Below are positions 58,099 to 64,000 of a DNA stretch of 64,000 nucleotides, one piece after another. The stretch's first letter is position 1, and every line of letters starts with the position of its first letter. Source of the DNA: an uncultured Pelagibacteraceae bacterium (GTDB lineage Bacteria; Pseudomonadota; Alphaproteobacteria; Pelagibacterales; Pelagibacteraceae); NCBI GenBank assembly GCA_902580945.1, contig CACHML010000003.1, positions 41,995 to 105,994 of the forward strand, in the 5' to 3' direction. The translations under genes and the position numbers were made by a program. The notes below the pieces were generated by a model. It searched no databases. It was not told where the DNA came from and saw nothing but the letters and a program-made list of their open reading frames with translations.

Positions 58099-59123
58099 GG
58101 ATTAGGATATTTTTTTTGTACATTATTTATTTCTTTAATTACTTCACTATCAAGATTCACTTTTACACTTTCTACGTTAGTTTTCAACTGCTCCATAGTT
58201 GTTGCTCCAATTATCACACTAGTCATAAAGTCTTGTCCTTCACAGAATTTTATAGACATTTGACTCATATCTAGTTCAAATTTCTGACTAATTTTGTAAT
58301 AATCTTCAACTGCATTTTCCATATTTGGCTTTCTATATCTTGTCCAAAAATCAAAATCTCTCTCCATTCTTGAGCCTTTAGGAAACTGTTTATTTCTATA
58401 TTTTCCACTTAGATAACCACTTGCAAGTGGTGAATAAGCTAAACATCCAATATTCTCCCTTATTGATACTTCAGCTAACCCTACTTCATAAGATCTATTT
58501 AGGAGACTGTATGGGTTTTGAATTGCCATCATTCTTGGAAGGTCTTTATCTTTAGCAAGTTGAAGATAATTCATCACTCCCCATGGAGTTTCATTTGATA
58601 AACCAACATATCTAATTTTGCCTTGTTCAATAAATTTTTTTAAGTTCTCCAAAACATCCTCAAATTTATTCCAGTCATTTTCTTTGTGCTCGTAACCCAA
58701 TTTTCCAAAATTATTTACGTTTCTTTCGGGCCAATGTAATTGATAAAGATCTATATAATCAGTTTTTAATCTTTTTAGACTTCCGTGAAGAGCATCTTCT
58801 AAGTTTTTTCCAGTAAAACTATTTTCTCCATTTCTCATATATTTTCTACTAGGTCCACCCACTTTGGATGCTAGAATTATGTCTTTTCTTTTTTTTGTTT
58901 CCTCAAACCAATTTCCAATAATAGTTTCTGTATGACCATATGTTTCAGCTTTTGGAGGAACTGCATAGAGTTCAGCCGTATCCCAAAAATTAACCCCATT
59001 TTCTAAAGAGTAATTCATTTGTTCAAATGCCTCACTTTGGGTATTTTGTTCACCCCAAGTCATTGTCCCAAGACAGATTGTGCTCACATTTATGTCAGTA
59101 TTTCCTAGTTTTTTATAATTCAT
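58089..59123 (-). CDS. Aldo/keto reductase
   Basis: The 344-residue NADPH-dependent reductase has the AKR tetrad segments: FWDTAELYAVPP (Asp, Tyr), IILASKVGG (Lys) and LYQLHWPE (His), plus VIIGATTMEQLKTNV for cofactor binding. It resembles the E. coli Tas/YghZ group; the physiological substrate is unknown. It is divergent from the BI-1 gene. Confidence 0.94.
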   Translation of the reverse strand: MNYKKLGNTDINVSTICLGTMTWGEQNTQSEAFEQMNYSLENGVNFWDTAELYAVPPKAETYGHTETIIGNWFEETKKRKDIILASKVGGPSRKYMRNGENSFTGKNLEDALHGSLKRLKTDYIDLYQLHWPERNVNNFGKLGYEHKENDWNKFEDVLENLKKFIEQGKIRYVGLSNETPWGVMNYLQLAKDKDLPRMMAIQNPYSLLNRSYEVGLAEVSIRENIGCLAYSPLASGYLSGKYRNKQFPKGSRMERDFDFWTRYRKPNMENAVEDYYKISQKFELDMSQMSIKFCEGQDFMTSVIIGATTMEQLKTNVESVKVNLDSEVIKEINNVQKKYPNPCP

Positions 59124-59164
59124 GCTCAGTTATACTTAATTTTTGTTACATTTATTTTGACGAC

Positions 59165-59193
59165 TTGAAAATCTCAAAAAAAAAACTTATATA
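59165..59193 (+). promoter_or_regulatory. Possible promoter of the BI-1 gene (near-leaderless)
   Basis: TTGAAA (59165-59170) and TATATA (59188-59193) are separated by 17 bases, the ideal sigma70-type spacing, and the ATG follows only 6 bases after the -10. Transcription would begin at or within a few bases of the start codon. The spacer contains a run of ten A. Confidence 0.4.
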
Positions 59194-59199
59194 AATATT

Positions 59200-59958
59200 A
59201 TGGAATTCAATAAAGAAAATATTCTAAGAAAAGCAACTACAGCTAAACAAACAGTTGTTATGGACGAGGGCTTAAGAGCCCACATGTTAAAAGTTTATAA
59301 CTATATGGCAACTGGTGTGTTACTTACAGGAATCGTTGCATTATTAACTTTTAAAAACGCAGTTGAGGTAGATAGCTTTGGAACAATTGTTGCTTTAAAG
59401 CCATTAGGAGAATTAATTTATCTATCTGGTTTTAAATGGCTAGTTATGCTTGCTCCACTTGGAATAGTTTTTTACATGAGTTTTGGCATTAATAAAATGA
59501 GTGCTTCAAGAGCTCAAACAACCTTTTGGGTATTTGCTGCTTTAATGGGATTATCTCTCTCAGCTTTGTTAATTGAGTTTACTGGTTACAGTGTTGCAAG
59601 AGTATTTTTTATAACATCTGCAACATTTGGAGCGATGAGTATATATGGCTACACCACAAAAAGAGATTTAACTAAAATGGGATCTTTTTTAATGATGGGT
59701 TTGATCGGTATTATTATTGCTTCTGTAGTAAATATTTTTATGAAGTCCCCGATGATGTATTTTGCAATATCAATAATTGGTGTTCTGGTATTTGTTGGTT
59801 TAACTGCATACGATACGCAAAAGATTAAAAATATGTATGCAGCATCTGACAGCGGTGAGTTAATGGGTAAAAAAGCAGTAATGGGTGCCCTAACTTTATA
59901 TCTAGACTTTATAAATCTTTTTATAATGCTTTTAAGATTATTTGGTCAAAGAAGATAA
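59200..59958 (+). CDS. Bax inhibitor-1 family membrane protein
   Basis: The 252-residue protein has seven predicted membrane helices and the family features MLKVYNYMATGVLLTGIVALLTF, FWVFAALMGLSLSALLIEFTG, FFITSATFGAMSIYGYTTKRDLTKMGSFLMMGL and the acidic pore-end motif GLTAYDTQKIKNMY and LYLDFINLFIMLLRLFG. Bacterial relatives (YbhL, YccA) act as Ca2+ leak channels or FtsH regulators. It converges with DUF2794 3 bases away. Confidence 0.93.
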   Translation: MEFNKENILRKATTAKQTVVMDEGLRAHMLKVYNYMATGVLLTGIVALLTFKNAVEVDSFGTIVALKPLGELIYLSGFKWLVMLAPLGIVFYMSFGINKMSASRAQTTFWVFAALMGLSLSALLIEFTGYSVARVFFITSATFGAMSIYGYTTKRDLTKMGSFLMMGLIGIIIASVVNIFMKSPMMYFAISIIGVLVFVGLTAYDTQKIKNMYAASDSGELMGKKAVMGALTLYLDFINLFIMLLRLFGQRR

Positions 59959-59961
59959 GGC

Positions 59962-60300
59962 CTAAATTTTTTTCCAATCAACTTTATTTAAGAGTATTTT
60001 TAAATCGTAAGAATTTTTTAAAATTTTACCATTAGTATCTGTAATTAAATATTTTAGATTTTTGTTTGATGGTTTAAAATTTTTACAAATTTTATAAATT
60101 GCTTTTTCAGCTGCATTTTTAAAAACGCTGAAACTTACCTGTTTTCCTGAAATAGAAAGACCATAGTCTTTCCAATTTCCTGATGAAACCATTTTTGCGT
60201 AAAGATCTAATATAGTTTTTAACTCAGTTCTCTCAAAAAAAAGTTTTTTGTTTTCATCTTTATTTTCATTATTTACTACTAGTTTTAAGTTTCTATTCAT
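59962..60300 (-). CDS. DUF2794 domain protein
   Basis: The 112-residue protein contains FFERTELKTILDLYAKMVSSGNWKDYGLSI and SFSVFKNAAEKAIYKICK, the pattern of the alphaproteobacterial DUF2794 family (unknown function, found in nearly all members of the class). It overlaps ispZ by 8 bases. Confidence 0.88.
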   Translation of the reverse strand: MNRNLKLVVNNENKDENKKLFFERTELKTILDLYAKMVSSGNWKDYGLSISGKQVSFSVFKNAAEKAIYKICKNFKPSNKNLKYLITDTNGKILKNSYDLKILLNKVDWKKI

Positions 60301-60877
60301 TTAATTTGTATTTGTTTATTAGACCAATTTGAAAAGCAGTAAAAATAAAGGTTATAGGTAACATTCCCCAAACTTTAAAGTTAACCCAAAATTCTTCTGA
60401 TTGAGTTCTCCATATTATTTCATTCAATATGGCTAGTCCAAAAAAGAAGTATGTCCATCTTTTATTTAAAATCTCCCATCCTTCATCACTTAAAGGCATA
60501 GATTTTCCAAGTAATTTTTTTAAAACTGGTTCTTTTGTAAAGTATTTTCCAAACATTAATGCAAGACCAAACAAAATATTTATTATTGTTGGTTTCATGT
60601 AAATAAATATAGGATCATCAAAATAAATTGTTAAACCACCAAATAGTGTAATTAATATTCCGCTAATTAGTGGTACTTTTGGAATTGTTTTTTCAACAAT
60701 CCACATAATTAAAATTGCTATAATAGTTGCAACTATAAGTGGAGGTATTGCAACAATTAAGTTTTTATCATTATTGTAATAAAAATAAAAAAATATTACC
60801 AAAGGCCCTAAATCAGTAACAAATTTTAAAACAGATTTATTCACTGCTACATAATAGCAGAATAATAAAACAATCAT
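60293..60877 (-). CDS. ispZ: Intracellular septation protein A (YciB/IspZ)
   Basis: The 194-residue protein has five to six membrane helices with the family opening FVTDLGPLVIFFYFYY and the later KPTIINILFGLALMFGKYFTKEPVLKKLLGKSMPLSDEGWEILNKRWTYFFFGLAILNEIIWR. YciB acts in envelope and division homeostasis. A later GTG start at 60844 (VNKSVLKFV) would drop 11 residues and fits relatives as well. Confidence 0.92.
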   Translation of the reverse strand: MIVLLFCYYVAVNKSVLKFVTDLGPLVIFFYFYYNNDKNLIVAIPPLIVATIIAILIMWIVEKTIPKVPLISGILITLFGGLTIYFDDPIFIYMKPTIINILFGLALMFGKYFTKEPVLKKLLGKSMPLSDEGWEILNKRWTYFFFGLAILNEIIWRTQSEEFWVNFKVWGMLPITFIFTAFQIGLINKYKLNE

Positions 60878-60921
60878 ATTTTTTTTATTGATTTTTATTT
60901 TTAAATATCCATATTTATTGA

Positions 60922-61242
60922 GTGACTATTCAAAAAGGAAAATTTTCAATTGGAGACGTTGTAAAACACAAGCACTTCGACTTTAGAGGTGTTATTTATG
61001 ATGTTGATTTTGAGTTTAATAACTCTGAAGAGTGGTATCAATCTATACCAAAAAACGTAAGACCTAGAAAAGACCAACCTTTCTATCATTTGTTAGCTGA
61101 GAATGATGAAATAACATACGAAGCATATGTTTCTGAGCAAAATCTATTAGTGGATGACTCTGACGAGCCCATTAAACACCCATTAATAAATGAAATATTT
61201 TCAGGAAAAAGAGGTTCTAGTTATTTCAAACCCTCTAACTAG
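60922..61242 (+). CDS. hspQ: Heat-shock protein HspQ
   Basis: HspQ (YccV-like) modulates Lon protease and was first described as binding hemimethylated DNA. The 106-residue protein has FSIGDVVKHKHFDFRGVIYDVDFEF and PFYHLLAENDEITYEAYVSEQNLL, both diagnostic. The start is GTG at 60922. A strong RNA-like hairpin lies 68 bases past its stop. Confidence 0.93.
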   Translation: MTIQKGKFSIGDVVKHKHFDFRGVIYDVDFEFNNSEEWYQSIPKNVRPRKDQPFYHLLAENDEITYEAYVSEQNLLVDDSDEPIKHPLINEIFSGKRGSSYFKPSN

Positions 61243-61310
61243 ACAAAATTTCATCATTTAAACACATTTCGTGCAAATCTTCGACATACATAAAAATTAA
61301 GATAATTAGA

Positions 61311-61375
61311 TATTTTGACCAAGGATGCATAATTTATCCATTTATTTATCTCCCTCTGTATTCTTGGTCAGAATA
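61311..61375 (+). ncRNA. Candidate structured RNA (19-bp stem) between hspQ and ccmC
   Basis: Positions 61311-61329 pair with 61357-61375 in a continuous 19-bp stem with three G-U pairs when read as plus-strand RNA, enclosing a 27-base loop that contains the pyrimidine stretch TCTCCCTC. The length and the G-U pairs are unusual for an AT-rich gap and suggest a small RNA, an mRNA 3' or 5' element, or a leader of ccmC (start at 61429). It has no U-run just after it, so a simple terminator is less likely. The opposite strand would form a weaker helix because G-U pairs become A-C. Confidence 0.5.
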
Positions 61376-61428
61376 ACTCACCATAAAAATTTTCAAAAAT
61401 TTTTAATTTGATATAGATAGCTAAAAAA

Positions 61429-62136
61429 ATGTTAAATTATTTTAAACCACAAAACCTAATTCAGATTATCAATAGATCCCAAAAATTTGTCTTTGTTGTA
61501 TTTATTTTAATCTTAATTCTTGGACTTGTAGAAGCATTAATTCTTTCACCTGAAGATTATAAACAGAGTGACTCCGTTAGAATTATGTATGTACACGTTC
61601 CTGCGGCTTGGATCTCTTTAGGAATTTTTTCTTTAATATCAGTTTTATCTTTTGGTATTATCATTTTTAAAAATAAAAATTTTTCACTAATTACAAAATG
61701 TTTAGCTCCATCAGGATTTGTGTTTAATATAATCGCTCTAGTAACCGGATCAATATGGGGAAAACCTACCTGGGGAACATGGTGGGCATGGGATGCAAGA
61801 ATTACATCAATGTTATTATTAGCAATATTTTATTTAATGTTTATTTTGTCTTGGAGAATTGCGGGAACTGAGGATAAAGCTGTAAAATTAAGTTCCTATA
61901 TTGCTATATTTGGAGTAATTAATGTTCCAATTATCAAATTTTCTGTCGATTGGTGGTCTACTCTTCATCAACCAGCTTCGATAAATCTACTTAAGGAAAC
62001 TTCAATTCATTCATCAATGCTGCTCCCTCTGGGAATAATGACTGCGGCATTTGCACTTTTTTCACTTTTGATATTTTTGATGAAATATAATACAGAACTG
62101 ATAAAAATTAAGAATAAAGGATTAGATAGATTATGA
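61429..62136 (+). CDS. ccmC: Heme exporter / cytochrome c maturation protein CcmC
   Basis: CcmC loads heme onto CcmE in the periplasm. The 235-residue protein has six membrane helices, the tryptophan-rich WGTWWAWDARIT motif at residues 115-126, and the flanking heme-ligand histidines at His56 (MYVHVPAAW) and His180 (STLHQPAS). No ccmA or ccmB precedes it in this window; ccmD overlaps its end by 4 bases. Confidence 0.95.
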   Translation: MLNYFKPQNLIQIINRSQKFVFVVFILILILGLVEALILSPEDYKQSDSVRIMYVHVPAAWISLGIFSLISVLSFGIIIFKNKNFSLITKCLAPSGFVFNIIALVTGSIWGKPTWGTWWAWDARITSMLLLAIFYLMFILSWRIAGTEDKAVKLSSYIAIFGVINVPIIKFSVDWWSTLHQPASINLLKETSIHSSMLLPLGIMTAAFALFSLLIFLMKYNTELIKIKNKGLDRL

Positions 62137-62366
62137 TTCAAGACGTTTTATACATGAATGGGTACGGCTTATACGTATGGTCTTCTTTTGTGTTTACTTT
62201 ATCTTGTTTTTGGATTTTACATTCAGTTATTAAGCTTCAATTAATTAAAGAGCAGAAAAAATTTGAAGCAAAATTTGAAAGTTTAGATATTGAGAAAATT
62301 GAAAAAGCAAAAAAACAAGAAACTTTCAAAGAAATTTTAGCCACATCTTCAGTTTCCAAGATTTAA
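62133..62366 (+). CDS. ccmD: Heme exporter small subunit CcmD
   Basis: The 77-residue protein has one membrane helix (GLYVWSSFVFTLSCFWILHSVI) starting with the NGYGLYVWSSF motif of CcmD, and a charged cytosolic tail. It helps release heme-loaded CcmE. It overlaps ccmC and lies 12 bases before ccmE. The tail of about 45 residues is long for CcmD. Confidence 0.88.
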   Translation: MIQDVLYMNGYGLYVWSSFVFTLSCFWILHSVIKLQLIKEQKKFEAKFESLDIEKIEKAKKQETFKEILATSSVSKI

Positions 62367-62378
62367 TTACTTATTTTC

Positions 62379-62798
62379 ATGTATGGTAAAAAAGTAAAAT
62401 TAAGAGCTATTTTTATATTATCAATTTTTATTTCTTTAATTTTAGTATCTTTTTTAATTATAAAATCGCTCGAAGAAAATGTGGTTTATTTTAAATCACC
62501 AACAGAAATTAAGGTACTTTCTGAAGTTACAAAGAAAAAAATTAGAGTTGGTGGGATGGTAAAAAAAAATTCAATTAATATAAATCAATCTGAAGTAAAT
62601 TTTGTGATAACTGATTTTAAAAACGAGCTTATAGTAAATTATAAAGGCTCAATACCAAATTTGTTTGAGGAAGAAAAAGGAGTTGTCGCTGAGGGATTTC
62701 TTCAAGATAGAAATTATTTTAAGGCGGTGAAAATTTTGGCAAAGCATGATGAAAACTATATGCCCCCAGAGGTAGCAGAGTCTTTGAAAGAAAATTAA
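62379..62798 (+). CDS. ccmE: Cytochrome c maturation heme chaperone CcmE
   Basis: CcmE binds heme covalently and passes it to CcmF/CcmH. The 139-residue protein has an N-terminal membrane anchor, [20 protein letters not shown], the OB-fold, and the heme-binding His123 in [12 protein letters not shown] near the C-terminus. It is one base from ccmF. Confidence 0.95.
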   Translation: MYGKKVKLRAIFILSIFISLILVSFLIIKSLEENVVYFKSPTEIKVLSEVTKKKIRVGGMVKKNSININQSEVNFVITDFKNELIVNYKGSIPNLFEEEKGVVAEGFLQDRNYFKAVKILAKHDENYMPPEVAESLKEN

Positions 62799-62799
62799 G

Positions 62800-64000
62800 A
62801 TGGGCAATCAACTAGGTAATTACTCTTTATATATAGCTTTATTAATTTCAATTTTTATAATTATAAAAACCTCATTATCGTTTAGGAATTCTTCTAATGT
62901 TTTGAGTGGGAATATTTTTTCGTTAATATCCGTACAATCTTTAATGGTTATAATTAGTTTCCTAACTTTAATTTACGCTTTTGTAACATCAGACTTTAGT
63001 AACGCGACAGTTTACAACAATTCTCATACCACAAAGCCCCTATTCTATAAAATTTCAGGAACATGGGGTAATCATGAAGGAAGTTTGCTTTTATGGTTAT
63101 TAGTATTAACAATTTTTTTATTCTTGTTTATAATAGATTCAAAAAATCTTTCTAAAAGATATATAACTCTTACATTATTTTTTCAGGAAATTATAATTTT
63201 TGGTTTTCTTCTATTTATACTTTTCACATCCAATCCTTTTGCAAATATATTTCCAATTCCTTCTGAAGGAACAGGATTAAATCCAATATTACAAGATCCT
63301 GCTCTAGCAATTCATCCACCCATTTTATATTTAGGTTATGTTGGAACCTCTATTATATTCTCATCTGCTTTAGGTGCAATTATCTCAGGCTTTATTAATA
63401 AATCATGGGCAAGTCACATTAAGAGATGGGTTTTAATTTCTTGGGTTTTTTTATCTATTGGTATTCTCTTAGGATCTATATGGGCCTATTATGAATTAGG
63501 ATGGGGAGGTTTTTGGTTTTGGGACCCTGTTGAAAACGTATCACTAATGCCTTGGCTTTGCCTGACAGCATTATTGCACACAATTTTTACTTTAGAGAAA
63601 CGAGGAATTTTTCAATCATGGGCAATAATTTTATCAATTACAACTTTCTCATTAAGTATGAGTGGAACTTTTCTAGTTAGATCTGGAATTTTAAATTCAA
63701 TTCATACTTTTGCAAACGATCCATCACGTGGAGTGTTTATTTTATGTTTTTTATTTGTTTTAATCTTTATATCTATATTTATTTATTTTTTTTATAAAAA
63801 AACTATTACAGTCGGATCAACCAAAACTTTTTTAATAAGCAAAGAAACTGCAGTATTAGTTAATAATTTATTCATGATGTTTTTTTTATCAGTAGTTTTG
63901 ATTGGTACAGTTTATCCAATTTTTTTAGAAGTCATTAACAATGAAAAAATTTCGATTGGACCACCCTTCTACCATAAATTAATTATTCCATTTTTAATCC
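62800..64000 (+). CDS. ccmF: Cytochrome c heme lyase subunit CcmF, N-terminal part (runs off window end)
   Basis: The ATG at 62800 follows the ccmE stop by one base. The visible 400 residues are a polytopic membrane protein with GTWGNHEGSLLLW, IHPPILYLGYVG, and the WWD-type motif WGGFWFWDPVENVSLMPW (heme handling), then SMSGTFLVRSGILNSIHTFANDP. The C-terminal half is outside the window. It completes the order ccmC-ccmD-ccmE-ccmF. Confidence 0.95.
   Translation, partial: MGNQLGNYSLYIALLISIFIIIKTSLSFRNSSNVLSGNIFSLISVQSLMVIISFLTLIYAFVTSDFSNATVYNNSHTTKPLFYKISGTWGNHEGSLLLWLLVLTIFLFLFIIDSKNLSKRYITLTLFFQEIIIFGFLLFILFTSNPFANIFPIPSEGTGLNPILQDPALAIHPPILYLGYVGTSIIFSSALGAIISGFINKSWASHIKRWVLISWVFLSIGILLGSIWAYYELGWGGFWFWDPVENVSLMPWLCLTALLHTIFTLEKRGIFQSWAIILSITTFSLSMSGTFLVRSGILNSIHTFANDPSRGVFILCFLFVLIFISIFIYFFYKKTITVGSTKTFLISKETAVLVNNLFMMFFLSVVLIGTVYPIFLEVINNEKISIGPPFYHKLIIPFLI

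Noticed and set aside
1..64000. CRISPR arrays, insertion sequences, prophage genes, rRNA genes
   Set aside because: No regularly spaced repeats, transposase or integrase motifs, phage structural genes or rRNA-like stretches were found on reading both strands.

Overview
The window is a strongly AT-rich, very compact stretch of an alphaproteobacterial chromosome. Gene content and order fit the Pelagibacterales (SAR11) lineage: low G+C, tiny or negative intergenic distances, an ori-proximal cluster leuS-lptE-holA / parB-parA-rsmG-mnmG-mnmE / rho-hemJ-hemH-hemE, and marine-type accessory genes. The lineage is inferred from gene order, base composition and protein style. No database search was run.

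Layout. 1-5.3 kb: 5' part of a porin gene (minus strand), then a DUF3576 lipoprotein, leuS, lptE and holA. 5.3-15.5 kb (all minus except one inserted sulfotransferase): parB, parA, rsmG (carrying a perfect 16-bp parS), mnmG, mnmE, rho (frameshifted), hemJ, hemH, hemE. 15.5-15.8 kb: a 284-bp AT-rich gap between hemE and ppsR, the position of the replication origin in Caulobacter and Rickettsia; transcription diverges on both sides and it holds a DnaA-box match, so it is the best oriC candidate. 15.8-21.7 kb: ppsR, maf, aroE, coaE, dnaQ, secB, fxsA, a Tim44-like gene and an Smr gene. 21.7-30.5 kb: hslUV, a hisBHAFE run continuing into malyl-CoA lyase and malate-CoA ligase (mcl-mtkA-mtkB), then HIT and GNAT genes. 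30.5-39.3 kb: lolA, ftsK, a UbiH-like monooxygenase, a LON-domain protein, then an accessory-looking patch (TPR-sulfotransferase, cysteine-rich TPR protein, tRNA-Gly, second sulfotransferase) and a pterin dehydratase. 39.3-50 kb: purH, heparinase II/III-like, rpe, a YggT-like gene, a two-component Na+/solute (acetate-type) symporter, an unknown gene, acs, an EVE gene, a 38-codon gene, tsaD. 50-64 kb: hemC, hemD, mscS, yggT, folD, a metallo-beta-lactamase-fold gene, a photolyase-like gene, argG, an IalB-like gene, an aldo/keto reductase, a BI-1 gene, DUF2794, ispZ, hspQ, a structured intergenic region, and ccmC-ccmD-ccmE-ccmF (ccmF runs off the end).

How the genes work together. Heme supply is well represented (hemC, hemD, hemE, hemJ, hemH), as is its use in cytochrome c maturation (ccmCDEF). 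Chromosome replication and segregation genes cluster around the candidate origin (parAB/parS, holA, dnaQ, with ftsK further away). Acetate use is suggested by the symporter pair plus acs, and C2 or glyoxylate exchange by mcl-mtkAB.

The most notable observation is that three frame disruptions (one in the normally essential rho, two in an otherwise undecayed sulfotransferase) all sit in runs of exactly nine A. All three genes become complete if each run is read as eight A. This points either to homopolymer sequencing errors or to polymerase slippage that rescues expression. A second strong signal is a 19-bp RNA stem with three G-U pairs between hspQ and ccmC.
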